NCBI GenBank assembly: GCA_020847975.1
Contig: JADLBD010000070.1
Location: 30,173 to 94,172, forward strand
Reading direction: 5' to 3'
Length of the DNA: 64,000 bases
Source of the DNA: Bryobacterales bacterium
GTDB taxonomy: Bacteria; Acidobacteriota; Terriglobia; Bryobacterales; Bryobacteraceae
Part shown: positions 40,390 to 50,103 of the stretch, in pieces
Numbering within the stretch: the first letter of the stretch is position 1
Layout: each line of letters starts with the position of its first letter
Made by a program: the position numbers and the translations under genes
The notes under the pieces: model-generated
Seen by the model: only the letters and a program-made list of their open reading frames with translations
The model's database searches: none
Told to the model about the DNA's origin: nothing

Positions 40390-42006
40390 CTAACGCGCGG
40401 TCAGCTTTGGCCAGTGGATTTCGACACCCTGCTCTGTCAGGATTCGTTGAAACTGGGCGAGCAGTTTCTTTTCCGAGCGGATACGGCGCGGCGGCTGCGA
40501 CGTGCGGATGGCATAGGCGGCAAGCACTCCGGCGGATTCGCCGATGTTCCATTCGACGGGATGGAGGCGGTAGCAGCCGTTGGTGATGTGCGTGGTCCCG
40601 ATATTCTTGCAGGCGGGGATGAGGTTTTCCATGCGCTTGGGGATGAGGGCGCCGAGAGGGATTTCGAAAGGGTAGGAACTGACATCCAGATAGTTGTCGC
40701 CGCCGGTGGTGGGGTGCAGGTCGATGCGGTAGGACCCGATTCCGATGGAGTCATAGAAAGGCTCCGCAATTTTGCTGACGTGCTGTTCGAGGACAGTGAA
40801 TTCGGCCTGAACGCGGCGGGATTCGCGAACGTAGGGATACATGGCGAGGCCGTCTTCAGTTCCGGCGATGTCTTCCCGCAGCCGCAAGCCGCGCCATCCG
40901 CCCTCGGTCTGCATCCAGTAGAGCAGGGAGAGGCTCAACTGTTTGGCGCGGTTGACGTGGCGGGTGAACTCATCCTCGCTGACATCGATGAGGCGGCCGG
41001 GGAGGTAATCATTCTGGGGCCAGTTGATGAGTGAAATGTCGCTCGCGTATGCCCCTGGAGCGAAGTTGGAGCGAGCAGCGATGCGGCGGTAGATCCAGAG
41101 GTTCATCGGTCCGGGCGGACGAGTGGGGTCGGATTTTGTGGGATCAAAAGCGAGTTCGCGCGGCTCGAGCGTGCGCGGATTGGTGGTTCGCCAACTCAGG
41201 AGCTTGCCGGGCCAGGCCGGCTCGAGTTTGGGAACGTAATCGCGCCACCAGGAATACTCGGCCGGCTTCTCGATGGTGTGGTCTTCGCCGGGGAGATAAT
41301 CCACGGCGAAAGACATGGTGAAGGCCTGCTCGTTGGCGGGTTGGGATTTGGCGGGCGCCGAAGGTTCTCCCGTAGAGGATTGCGATTCGAAGCCGGTGAC
41401 GTATTCGGTGCGCGTAAGGGGAAGCAGGTCGCCGAGTTCCGTAGCATCAAGGAAGTAAGCAGCTTCGATAGTGCGGGCCAGGCCGGTTTCGAGGCTTTTC
41501 ACGGTGATTGCGCGCACGCGATCGCCGAAGGTGTCAGCGAAAGCGGGTTTGTGCCGTGTCAGCAGCGTGAGCTGTCCGCTGCTCTGGTAAGGCAGCAGTA
41601 GCTCTTCGAGCACGGCAAGGGCAACTCGGGGCTCGGCGGCGAAGCGGGAGACCGTGCCTGCGCCGGGATTAAGATGGGCGCGGCGGCGGGCGGCTTCGGT
41701 GAGGGGATAGTGGGCGCGGTAGTAATCGCGGATGGCGTTACGGAACTCGCGCCAGGCCCGCGTCGAACCGAATGCTTCGATCCACGGATGCTCATCAAAG
41801 GCGGAGACAAGCTGGGACGTCATCTGGCCGCCGATCCAGCGGGTCTCTTCCGTCATCACAACACGCATGCCGTTGCGTAGCGCGGCAATTGCGGCCGCAC
41901 AGCCTCCCGCGCCGCCGCCGATGACCGCGATATCCGCGCGGAGGTGGCGCGCGGCGAGCAGCGGCGCAGGCAGAAGCGAGAGAAAATGACGTCGGCAAAG
42001 GGCCAT
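40390..42006 (-). CDS. FAD-dependent oxidoreductase, exported
   Basis: The 538-residue protein has a weak signal-like N-terminus (LCRRHFLSLLPAPLLAA), possibly Tat. It then has the dinucleotide fold ADIAVIGGGAGGCAAAIAALRNGM. Further family segments are ARTIEAAYFLDATELGDLLPLT and NLIPACKNIGTTHITNGCYRLHP near the C-terminus. This is the FAD-dependent oxidoreductase family common in planctomycetes and Acidobacteriota, often in polysaccharide-degradation loci. The substrate is unknown. It lies 3 bp downstream of the ApbE-type gene in a flavin-related group. The start ATG gives the signal-like sequence and is kept. Confidence 0.82.
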   Translation of the reverse strand: MALCRRHFLSLLPAPLLAARHLRADIAVIGGGAGGCAAAIAALRNGMRVVMTEETRWIGGQMTSQLVSAFDEHPWIEAFGSTRAWREFRNAIRDYYRAHYPLTEAARRRAHLNPGAGTVSRFAAEPRVALAVLEELLLPYQSSGQLTLLTRHKPAFADTFGDRVRAITVKSLETGLARTIEAAYFLDATELGDLLPLTRTEYVTGFESQSSTGEPSAPAKSQPANEQAFTMSFAVDYLPGEDHTIEKPAEYSWWRDYVPKLEPAWPGKLLSWRTTNPRTLEPRELAFDPTKSDPTRPPGPMNLWIYRRIAARSNFAPGAYASDISLINWPQNDYLPGRLIDVSEDEFTRHVNRAKQLSLSLLYWMQTEGGWRGLRLREDIAGTEDGLAMYPYVRESRRVQAEFTVLEQHVSKIAEPFYDSIGIGSYRIDLHPTTGGDNYLDVSSYPFEIPLGALIPKRMENLIPACKNIGTTHITNGCYRLHPVEWNIGESAGVLAAYAIRTSQPPRRIRSEKKLLAQFQRILTEQGVEIHWPKLTAR

Positions 42007-42009
42007 GGA

Positions 42010-42895
<886 letters not shown>

Positions 42896-42915
<20 letters not shown>

Positions 42916-44236
42916 TATTCCAATACTTGTACATCTCTTCGGCGCTCGGAACCTTTAACGGACGGACCAGGCGGAATCCGAGCCACTGGGCGTCGGTGAG
43001 ATACCAGATGCTTTTCGGCAGTTGCGGATCCTGCATTTTCCAGGAGGCGTCCGAGGCAACGCGCGCGCCGCAGCGGCAGGCTTCGGCGTCATCGTTCCAG
43101 GATCCGCCGCGGACAGCGTGCGGGTAAGGGCGAGTCGCCCTGGCCCATGGCATGAACGTGACCGGGTCTTTCCACTGCGAGTAGTTGGGAACGTACTGAT
43201 CGAGCGTCCATTCCATGACGTTGCCTTCCATGTCATGGAGTCCCCAGGCATTCGGCTTCTTCGTGCCCACCTTTTCGTACTTGCCGTTGCTGTTCTGGCT
43301 GTACCAGGCATAGTCGCCGAGTTTGGAGGGATCGTCGCCGAAGGAGTACGCCGTCGTAGTACCCGCACGGCAGGCGTATTCCCATTCCGCCTCGGTCGGC
43401 AGACGGTAGAAGTGGCCGGTGCGCGCGCTGAGCCATTCGGCGTATTTGTTGGCGGCGTGTTGCGTCATGCTGATGGCCGGGTAGCCGTTGAGGCCCATCC
43501 CGAAGCTCATCTCGACGTAAGGCCGCGTGGGCCGGCTGATGGCGTCGACGGCAGGGTCGGCGCCCGGTGTTTCGCCCGCCTGCTGAGAGAACATGAAGAG
43601 GCGGTATTCGTCCCAGGTGACTTCGTGCTTGCCCATCCAGAAGGGCTCGAGCTTCACTTTGTGCTGCGGCCCTTCATCGGGACGGCGGCCTTTTTCAGAC
43701 GCCGGTGTCCCCATTACGAACTCACCACCGGCAACGGGGACCATCTCGAAGGAAACCACGGTATGCGGGATGTCCGTCTTGTAAGGCTTCATCTGCCCGG
43801 GCGAGGATTCCTTCGTATTGGCCTGGATGCGATTGTGGAGTTGCTCCACCAGCGCCTTCTCGTCGAGTTTCGCCGCGCCGGATTTGCCGAGGTCCGCGGG
43901 CCAGGGCGCCCCGGCGGCGATCCACTGCCGGATCTTGTCGCGCTGCGCCTTGGGAACCTGGGGGCCTCCAGGCGGCATTGCTCCCGCTTTGCCCGGCAGG
44001 ATCTCCATCACGGTGTAGACGAGGCTTTTCTCCGGTTCGCCCGGGACGATGCCGGGACCTTTGTTTCCGCCCCTGCGGGCGCGCTCGGCCGTATCCAGCC
44101 GAAGGCTTCCGTAGTTGCGCTGCGCATTGTGACAGCCAAGGCAGTTGGCCTCGAAGACAGGCGCGATATCCTTGCGAAACTCGATGGTTTGCGCGGGCAG
44201 CACGGAGGCAAGCAAGCCAAGAAACAAAATCCGCAT
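42896..44236 (-). CDS. cytochrome c-like domain fused to SUMF1/formylglycine-generating-enzyme-type domain, exported
   Basis: The 446-residue protein has a signal peptide (about residues 1-15). A planctomycete-type cytochrome c-like segment follows with heme motif CLGCH (about residues 32-36) and the pattern IVPGEPEKSLVY and AMPPGG. The rest is a SUMF1 domain: VAGGEFVMGTPASEKGR, FWMGKHEVTWDEYRLFM, YRLPTEAEWEYACRAGTTTAY, LHDMEGNVMEWT and GFRLVRPL. SUMF1 proteins include true formylglycine-generating enzymes but also many non-catalytic relatives. No sulfatase gene is adjacent. The heme-SUMF1 fusion is notable. It overlaps apbE by 20 bp. Confidence 0.85.
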
Positions 44237-44245
44237 AGATTGTTT

Positions 44246-45523
44246 TTACACGAAACGGGTCTTGCCGGGCAGCGCTATGGGCGGCGGCGTGAAGGATTCG
44301 CTCCACTCGAGATGCTCGGGGAACAGTCTCTCCTGGGAGTTCAACGCCATGTCCCAGGTGATCTGCTGGCCGGTGTAGGCGGCCATGCGGCCCATCATGG
44401 CGAGCAGGGTGCTCGTGGTCATCCATTCGATGTCCATTACGGGTTGATTGCGGCGAATGGCGGCGAACAACTCGTCGTGCTCGGCCTGGTACATGTCGTT
44501 GTGCTCGCCCGTGTAGGTCCAATTGGTTTCGCCCGCGATGCGCGGGGAAGGCCCGCGGCCGATGGTGCAGCTTCCCTTCGAGCCGAGGATGTAATCGGAG
44601 TTCTCGTTGTAGCAGCCTTCAATCTGGCGGCAGCCGAGGAAGGCGCGCACGTTATTCGGGTAAAGATAGTTGACTTCGAAGTGGTCGTAGATGTTGCCCC
44701 CTTCGTTGGGGAGTTGGCGGCCGCCGACAGCGACGCAACTGATGGGCGGTTTGTCCCCCATGGCCCAGGCGATCTTGTCGGCGCTGTGAACCGCCTGTTC
44801 CACCAGGCCGTCGCCGCAGAGGTACGTGAAGTTGTACCAGTTGCGGATCTGCCATTCGACATCGCTCATTCCGGCGGGGCGTTCGCTCGCGGGCGGCATG
44901 GGTTTGACCGGGCTGGTGTAGTAAGTGGCGTAGTAGGCGGCGATGTTGCCGATGGCCCCGTCCTTCATCTGCTCGAAGGTGGCTTTGATGTGCTTCGAGC
45001 GGCGCCAGCAGAAGCCGGCCATCACGGAGAGGTTCTTTTCGCGGGCGATCTTGGCGCTTTCGAGCGCGTGGCGAACGCCATAGGCATCGGTGGCGACGGG
45101 TTTCTCGCAGAAGACGTGTTTGCCGGCCTCGAGACAGGCCCGCAGATGATACGGGCGGAAGCCCGGAGGCGTGGCGAGGAGCACGACATCCACGCCGCTG
45201 TCGATCACCTTCTGGTAGGCGTCCAGCCCGAGGAAGATGTGGGAGGGTTCCACCTTGACCCGCTCGCCGGCGACGTTCACTTTCTTCAGGCGCTCCAGGC
45301 ACTGTTCGGCGTGGTCGCGGTCAATGTCGGCGACGGCGGTGAGTTCGGCATAGTCATCGGCCTTGAGGGCCTGCGCCGCGGCGCCGGAACCGCGCCCGCC
45401 GCAACCTACCAGGCCGACCTTGAGTGTCTTGGCCGATTGCATGGCGGAGAGGACCGCCGGGAAGCCCGCAACAAGTGAGGCTTTCAAGAAATTCCGGCGG
45501 GGAGTAGGAGGAAGGCTGCTCAT
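44246..45523 (-). CDS. Gfo/Idh/MocA-family oxidoreductase with Tat signal
   Basis: The 425-residue protein begins with a twin-arginine signal (PRRNFLKASLVAG). The Rossmann motif VGLVGCGGRGSGAAAQAL and the catalytic motif FCEKPVATDAYG follow, then a GFO/IDH C-terminal domain with DGLVEQAVHSADKIAWAMG. Tat-exported members of this family are frequent in planctomycetes and Acidobacteriota and carry NAD(P) tightly, as in Gfo. Substrate unknown. The frame is open nine codons upstream; the second ATG is chosen for its normal Tat n-region. It lies 9 bp before the SUMF1-cytochrome gene on the same strand. Confidence 0.87.
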   Translation of the reverse strand: MSSLPPTPRRNFLKASLVAGFPAVLSAMQSAKTLKVGLVGCGGRGSGAAAQALKADDYAELTAVADIDRDHAEQCLERLKKVNVAGERVKVEPSHIFLGLDAYQKVIDSGVDVVLLATPPGFRPYHLRACLEAGKHVFCEKPVATDAYGVRHALESAKIAREKNLSVMAGFCWRRSKHIKATFEQMKDGAIGNIAAYYATYYTSPVKPMPPASERPAGMSDVEWQIRNWYNFTYLCGDGLVEQAVHSADKIAWAMGDKPPISCVAVGGRQLPNEGGNIYDHFEVNYLYPNNVRAFLGCRQIEGCYNENSDYILGSKGSCTIGRGPSPRIAGETNWTYTGEHNDMYQAEHDELFAAIRRNQPVMDIEWMTTSTLLAMMGRMAAYTGQQITWDMALNSQERLFPEHLEWSESFTPPPIALPGKTRFV

Positions 45524-45564
45524 GCATCCAGTATACGACCAGCCATGCACTGTTCCCTATGCGG

Positions 45565-46503
45565 TTAGCCGTTGTGACGGTACCAGTCGAGCGTGAGGCG
45601 CAAGCCTTCCTCGAGCGTGAAACGCGGCGCGTGCCCCAAATCGCGCACGGCGGCGGCGGTATCGGCCTGCGAATGGCGGACGTCTCCCTCGCGCGGCGGG
45701 CCGTACACGGGCGGAACGGAAACGCCTTCAATCTTCTGCAACACTTCCCAAACCAGATTCAGAGTATAACGGTTGCCGTTGCCTGCGTTGTAAACACGGC
45801 CCAGAACATGAGGGCCGGCGTTTGCGGCCTTGATGCATAGCTCCGCTACGTCTTCCACATAAGTGAAGTCCCGCGATTGCTCGCCGTCGCCGTGAATCAT
45901 CGGGGAGCGCCGATCAAGAATCGCCCTGTTGAACAGCGAGAGGACGCCGGAATAGGGGCTCGAGGGATCCTGGCGCGGACCATAGACATTGAAAAAACGA
46001 AGCGACACGGTTTCGACGCCAAAGCAGGTGTGGAAGACGCTCGCGTAATACTCGCCCATCAGTTTCTGCGCCGCATAGGGCGACATCGGGTTGGGCGGCA
46101 TGGACTCCACTTTGGGGAGCGCTTCGGTATCGCCATACGCGGAGGACGAGGCGGCGTAGACGACGCGGCCCACTTTGCCTTCGGCGCAGGCGCGGAAGAC
46201 GTTGAATGTGCCGTTGATGTTCACGTCGTGCGAAGGGATGGGATCGTGTATGGATCGCGGTACGGAGGGAATCGCCGCCAGATGGTAAACAACAGCAGCT
46301 CCCGCCAGGACGGGAGCGATGGCGTCGTAGTTGCGAATGTCCCGCGCCTCGAGGCGCGCGCCGCCTACGCCTGCAAGGTTTTCACGCTTCCCCGAGGAGA
46401 GATCATCAAGCACGATCACCTCCGCGGCGCCGTTCGCAAGCAGCGAACGCACCAGCATCGAGCCGATGAACCCGGCGCCTCCCGTCACAACAATTTTGCT
46501 CAT
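45565..46503 (-). CDS. NAD-dependent epimerase/dehydratase (UDP-glucose 4-epimerase-like extended SDR)
   Basis: The 312-residue extended SDR has the NAD motif VVTGGAGFIGSMLVRSLL, VYHLAAIPSVPRS, the catalytic Ser region YAASSSAYGD and YxxxK (SPYAAQKLMGE). The sugar-binding RFFNVYGPRQDP and RDFTYVEDVAE are also present. It probably epimerises or dehydrates a nucleotide sugar, giving precursors for envelope glycans. Its start overlaps the stop of the isomerase/epimerase gene upstream by 4 bp. With the dehydrogenase and the glycosyltransferase/methyltransferase further upstream it forms a sugar-modification run. Confidence 0.9.
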   Translation of the reverse strand: MSKIVVTGGAGFIGSMLVRSLLANGAAEVIVLDDLSSGKRENLAGVGGARLEARDIRNYDAIAPVLAGAAVVYHLAAIPSVPRSIHDPIPSHDVNINGTFNVFRACAEGKVGRVVYAASSSAYGDTEALPKVESMPPNPMSPYAAQKLMGEYYASVFHTCFGVETVSLRFFNVYGPRQDPSSPYSGVLSLFNRAILDRRSPMIHGDGEQSRDFTYVEDVAELCIKAANAGPHVLGRVYNAGNGNRYTLNLVWEVLQKIEGVSVPPVYGPPREGDVRHSQADTAAAVRDLGHAPRFTLEEGLRLTLDWYRHNG

Positions 46504-47336
46504 AAATGGATTTTTGCGATTTCCGATTCCAGATAGCGGAGAGATTCGTTGGCGATCGTTTCCGCGCCAAAGGAGAAGTCAAAGGCCTCGAGGGATACCC
46601 ACCGCTGATAACCTCTCTGCATCAGCAGACGCAGCAGTGGTTTGAAGTCGTAGTCCCCCTTGCCGCAGTGCTTGCCGTCCAGCTCATTGACATGAACGTG
46701 GCGGATGAAATCGTAGTAGCGGTCGACAAGGACGGCATGCGGTTCCACCTCGTCGATGGCGTTATGGGTGTCAAACATCGTACGGACGCCGGGGCTGTTG
46801 ATTTCCTTTACAATGCCCACCGCTTCTTCCAGAGTCCGGACCACGTCGCACTGCGCGGCGGGGAGGGCCTCGACGAGGATGGTAACGCCCCGCGAAGCGG
46901 CGTGAGGGGCCACATGGGCGAGGCCGTCGACGTAGCGCCGCGTGGCTTCCTCCCGCGAAGAGCCGCCCGTGGTGGCGCGCTGGAAGGGCGAACCGAACAC
47001 CATGACGCCGTCCGGACCGAGATCCGCGCAGAGGTCGATGAGATGGCGAATGTGGAGCCAGCTTCTCTCACGGAGCGTGCTGTCGGGAGTAGTAACATGC
47101 AGTCCTTTGGGCGCCACCATGAGCCAGTGCAAGCCGGCGAACTGCAATCCTTCGCTGTCCATGATTTGCCGCAATTCGCGGCGGCGGTCCGCGGAGATGG
47201 AAGCCGGATCATCGGCGAGCGTGAAATGGGCAATTTCAATCCCCGCATAGCCCGCTTTGCGGATGGATTTGCAGGCGGCGGCGAAATCCCAGCCCTGGTA
47301 GGCTTCATTGCACATGGCTTGTTTGAGAGCAGACAT
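46500..47336 (-). CDS. sugar phosphate isomerase/epimerase (hydroxypyruvate isomerase-like)
   Basis: The 278-residue TIM-barrel protein fits the xylose-isomerase-like family: AGYAGIEIAHF, LQFAGLHWLM, a central metal-ligand Glu in TILVEALP, MFDTHNAID, HVHVNELDGKHCG and VSLEAFDF at the end. No signal peptide is present, so it is cytosolic, unlike the paralogue near 10.6 kb. It would isomerise or epimerise a small sugar or keto-sugar. The frame is open about 50 codons upstream; this ATG matches homologues. It follows the zinc alcohol dehydrogenase gene after 16 bp and overlaps the epimerase gene by 4 bp. Confidence 0.85.
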   Translation of the reverse strand: MSALKQAMCNEAYQGWDFAAACKSIRKAGYAGIEIAHFTLADDPASISADRRRELRQIMDSEGLQFAGLHWLMVAPKGLHVTTPDSTLRERSWLHIRHLIDLCADLGPDGVMVFGSPFQRATTGGSSREEATRRYVDGLAHVAPHAASRGVTILVEALPAAQCDVVRTLEEAVGIVKEINSPGVRTMFDTHNAIDEVEPHAVLVDRYYDFIRHVHVNELDGKHCGKGDYDFKPLLRLLMQRGYQRWVSLEAFDFSFGAETIANESLRYLESEIAKIHL

Positions 47337-47352
47337 CCGCTTCAGTGTACCT

Positions 47353-48366
47353 TCAGGCGTCGAGCACGTGCACAATCTTGGGCGCTTTGCGCGAACCGCT
47401 GAGAAGGGTCTTGCGAAAGGCTCCGCGGGGAACCCGCTCGATGAGCGCTTCCAGGTTCGATTTCCCGATGCGGCCGAGATCGGATACGGCATCTTCGAAG
47501 GCGTGCGGGCCGGCGTTGACCGAGCCGATGATCTTTCGATTGCCCACGATCAGATCATGAAAGGGAAATGATCCGCGCGCGTTGTGAGCCCCGAGAATCA
47601 CCGCCACGCCGGAGGGAGCGAGTTTGCGCACGGCAAGAAAGCCCGCGGCGGCGGCGCCCGCGGCCTCGATGACAATGTCGGCCTCGGGAGGATCGCCGCG
47701 CGTGTAACCGGCTCCCGCGCTGGCTGCGATCCTGACTCTGCGGCTGGCCGGCGATTCGAGGGAGTGGAGCACCACGGGAATGCGCCGCTCGAGCAACACG
47801 AGGGCGGCAAGGATGCCGATGGGACCCGCTCCGAGGACCAGCGCGCGGCGCGGCCGGTCTCCATAGGCGTCGAGCGCCTGGCGGATCGCTTTTTCCACAA
47901 CACTGAGCGGCTCGATGAGCACGCCGATGCTTCGCAGCCCGGGAGGCGCCTTGATGAGATCTCCCTTGCGATCCACCGCCAGGTCAGTGAAGTATCCGTG
48001 CGCGCCGATGATGCCCCGCTCAGTGTAGTTGCCGGAGATGCAGGCGTCCCGGCGGCGCTTGCGGCAGAAGCGGCAGGAAGGCCGGCAGGCACGCCGGATA
48101 GCCGGCGCCACAAGGTCGCCGCGGCGGAGATTCTTCACACCCGCACCGGCAGCGAGTACCTCGCCGAGAGCTTCGTGCCCGATGACGAGGTGCGATTCTT
48201 TCTCCGGAGGCCTGCCGAGTTCAAACCGGGCGAGCGCGCGGTCAGTGCCGCAGATGCCCACCTCCAGCACGCGGAACAGAACTTCGTCTTCCCGCCTGCG
48301 GACGGGTTCGGCCACTTCGCGTTCCTCGATAGAACGAGTGTGGAAGTCGAGAGCAACGGCGCGCAT
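47353..48366 (-). CDS. zinc-dependent medium-chain dehydrogenase, glucose dehydrogenase-like
   Basis: The 337-residue MDR protein has catalytic-zinc ligands Cys in GICGTDRAL and His-Glu in IGHEALG. A four-Cys structural zinc lobe is present (CRPSCRFCRKRRRDAC). The nucleotide motif VLGAGPIGILAALVLL is followed by a C-terminal region of the glucose-dehydrogenase type (VNAGPHAFEDAV). Such enzymes oxidise glucose, galactose or related sugars to lactones with NAD(P). No signal peptide is seen. It lies 3 bp downstream of the glycosyltransferase/methyltransferase gene. Confidence 0.88.
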   Translation of the reverse strand: MRAVALDFHTRSIEEREVAEPVRRREDEVLFRVLEVGICGTDRALARFELGRPPEKESHLVIGHEALGEVLAAGAGVKNLRRGDLVAPAIRRACRPSCRFCRKRRRDACISGNYTERGIIGAHGYFTDLAVDRKGDLIKAPPGLRSIGVLIEPLSVVEKAIRQALDAYGDRPRRALVLGAGPIGILAALVLLERRIPVVLHSLESPASRRVRIAASAGAGYTRGDPPEADIVIEAAGAAAAGFLAVRKLAPSGVAVILGAHNARGSFPFHDLIVGNRKIIGSVNAGPHAFEDAVSDLGRIGKSNLEALIERVPRGAFRKTLLSGSRKAPKIVHVLDA

Positions 48367-48369
48367 GCG

Positions 48370-49779
48370 TCAGCCTTTTTTGCGGGCCACCAGGATGAGG
48401 CTCAGGCCGTTCCACGGAAACAGGAAATCCACGCGGCGCCAGATCCACACGGTCTTGTCGAACAGCTTCAGCCACAGCTTGCTGATCTGCTTTTGTCCGC
48501 CGAGTTTTCCGAACAGCCACCAGGCGAGCGCGCCGGCCTTTGCCAGTTGGTGGCTCTTTTCAACCGTGAGTCCCTGGTTGGCGAGCATCTGCTCCAGGTC
48601 CCCGCGGGCGAAGCGTTGCTTGTGGCCGAGCTTGCGGTCGAGGTTGCTGTAAAGCGACTTACCCTGAGGAACGAGGACGATGAAGCGGCCGCCGGACTCC
48701 AACAGTTGGACTGCGGAGGCGACGGCGTCTTCGGGGTGATCGAGATACTCGAGCACGTTCATGCAAAGGATGGTGTCGAAACGTGCATCGAGCGGTGTGA
48801 AGTCGGCAGGATTGGCGGGATTCAACTTCACCACCTGCACATTCGGGGTTCTCAGAAACCGGTTATTCAGGGAGTGCAGATACAGTGGATCATTTTCCGC
48901 GGCGGCATAGAGTTGCCGGCGGGCCATGAGGTGGCCCGTCAGGTTGCCGATGCCCGCGCCGAGTTCGAGCACGACATCGCCCAGATAGGGACGGGCGATG
49001 CGGGTGATCCAGGACAGGTACTGCGGAGTGCCGCTGAGGTTGTTCAGGAAGGCGCGCCCGTAGGGCTGTACGTAGAGATCATCCACAAGCCAGAAGTGGA
49101 GAATCACGCCGAGCGCCTTGAGGCCGTCTTTCCAGCCGATCTTCTTACCCTCTTCGTAAGTGCGCCCGTGATAGCTGATGGGTACTTCATAGATGCGCAG
49201 TTTGCGTTTGGCGCTCTTCATGGTGATCTCCGGCTCAAAGCCGAAGCGGTTCGAGCGGATGGGGATGCTTTTCAGAAGATCAGTGCGGAAGACCTTGTAA
49301 CAGGTCTCCATGTCTGTCAGCTTAATGTTGGAAAAGATGTTGGAGAGCAGCGTCAGATGCTTGTTGATCATCGAATGCCAGAACGGCAGAACGCGGGTTT
49401 GCACGCCGGCCATGTAGCGGGACCCGAACACGGCGTCGGCGCGGCCGTCGAGCAGCGGGCGCAGGAGAACGGGGTATTCGCTCGGATCGTACTCGAGGTC
49501 GGCGTCCTGAACGAGGGTGAAATCGCCGCTGGCCTTCGAGATGGCGGTGCGGACAGCGGCGCCCTTGCCCTGGTTGACCTCATGGCGAAACAGACGGATG
49601 CGCGGTTCACTTTCCGCCAGCCGCTCGAGAATCGCGTAGGTTCCGTCGGTAGAGCAGTCATCCACAATGATCAGTTCCCGCTCCATGTTTTCCGGCAGCG
49701 GGGCGCTCAGGACGAGACTCAAACTGCGCTCCACTACGGCCCGCTCATTGTAGACGGGAATCAAAATGGATAGAAGCAT
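48370..49779 (-). CDS. bifunctional family 2 glycosyltransferase / SAM-dependent methyltransferase
   Basis: The 469-residue protein has an N-terminal GT2 domain similar to dolichyl/polyprenyl-phosphate sugar transferases: SILIPVYNERAVV, VDDCSTDGT, the DxD-like VQDADLEYDP and RSNRFGFEPEI. From about residue 250 a class I methyltransferase domain follows, with the SAM motif VLELGAGIGNLTGHLM and MNVLEYLDHP. Enzymes of this composition are thought to build and modify lipid-linked or surface glycans. It is the first gene of a long minus-strand run. A TATACT-like sequence lies within 25 bp of the ATG, but no matching -35 is clear. Confidence 0.85.
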   Translation of the reverse strand: MLLSILIPVYNERAVVERSLSLVLSAPLPENMERELIIVDDCSTDGTYAILERLAESEPRIRLFRHEVNQGKGAAVRTAISKASGDFTLVQDADLEYDPSEYPVLLRPLLDGRADAVFGSRYMAGVQTRVLPFWHSMINKHLTLLSNIFSNIKLTDMETCYKVFRTDLLKSIPIRSNRFGFEPEITMKSAKRKLRIYEVPISYHGRTYEEGKKIGWKDGLKALGVILHFWLVDDLYVQPYGRAFLNNLSGTPQYLSWITRIARPYLGDVVLELGAGIGNLTGHLMARRQLYAAAENDPLYLHSLNNRFLRTPNVQVVKLNPANPADFTPLDARFDTILCMNVLEYLDHPEDAVASAVQLLESGGRFIVLVPQGKSLYSNLDRKLGHKQRFARGDLEQMLANQGLTVEKSHQLAKAGALAWWLFGKLGGQKQISKLWLKLFDKTVWIWRRVDFLFPWNGLSLILVARKKG

Positions 49780-50103
49780 GCAAAACCCCCAGTATAATGT
49801 GTTCGGGCAGGGGATCGGAGTGCAAACGATGGGGAAATTCGCTCCCGGCGATCTGGAGCATTCTGCCGCCGCGGTGAGGAGTGTTGCCTCTGGCGGAACT
49901 CCCGATCACGCGCACCTGGGTCCCGATGGGAGCGGGCTGATGGCGAGCGTGTAGCGAAAGAAATAGGGCGCACAGTGCTTGCACTGGCGCCCTATGTCCG
50001 CTAACGGCGAAATTCTTCTCCGGGAACATGTGTCAATGTTCCCGGAAATCATTTGACGTGCGGTTGCTACGCTTGAGAAGCAACTGCTGCGCGGGCAGCC
50101 GGC
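49780..50103. other. 324-bp intergenic region with terminator hairpin
   Basis: No convincing gene is seen. It separates the third receptor gene from the glycosyltransferase gene, both on the minus strand. It contains a strong hairpin at 49963-49995. The rest shows no repeats or recognisable RNA. Confidence 0.7.
49963..49995 (-). terminator. terminator-like hairpin after receptor gene
   Basis: ATAGGGCGC (49963-49971) pairs with GCGCCCTAT (49987-49995), and inside it AGTGC (49974-49978) pairs with GCACT (49981-49985) with a two-base loop. On the minus strand it is followed by TTCTTTC. It probably ends transcription of the Oar-like receptor gene about 108 nt downstream of its stop. Confidence 0.65.

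Noticed and set aside
43022..45478. Long plus-strand open frame opposite the SUMF1-cytochrome and Gfo/Idh/MocA genes
   Set aside because: It matches no family and mirrors codon bias of the two well-supported genes on the minus strand.
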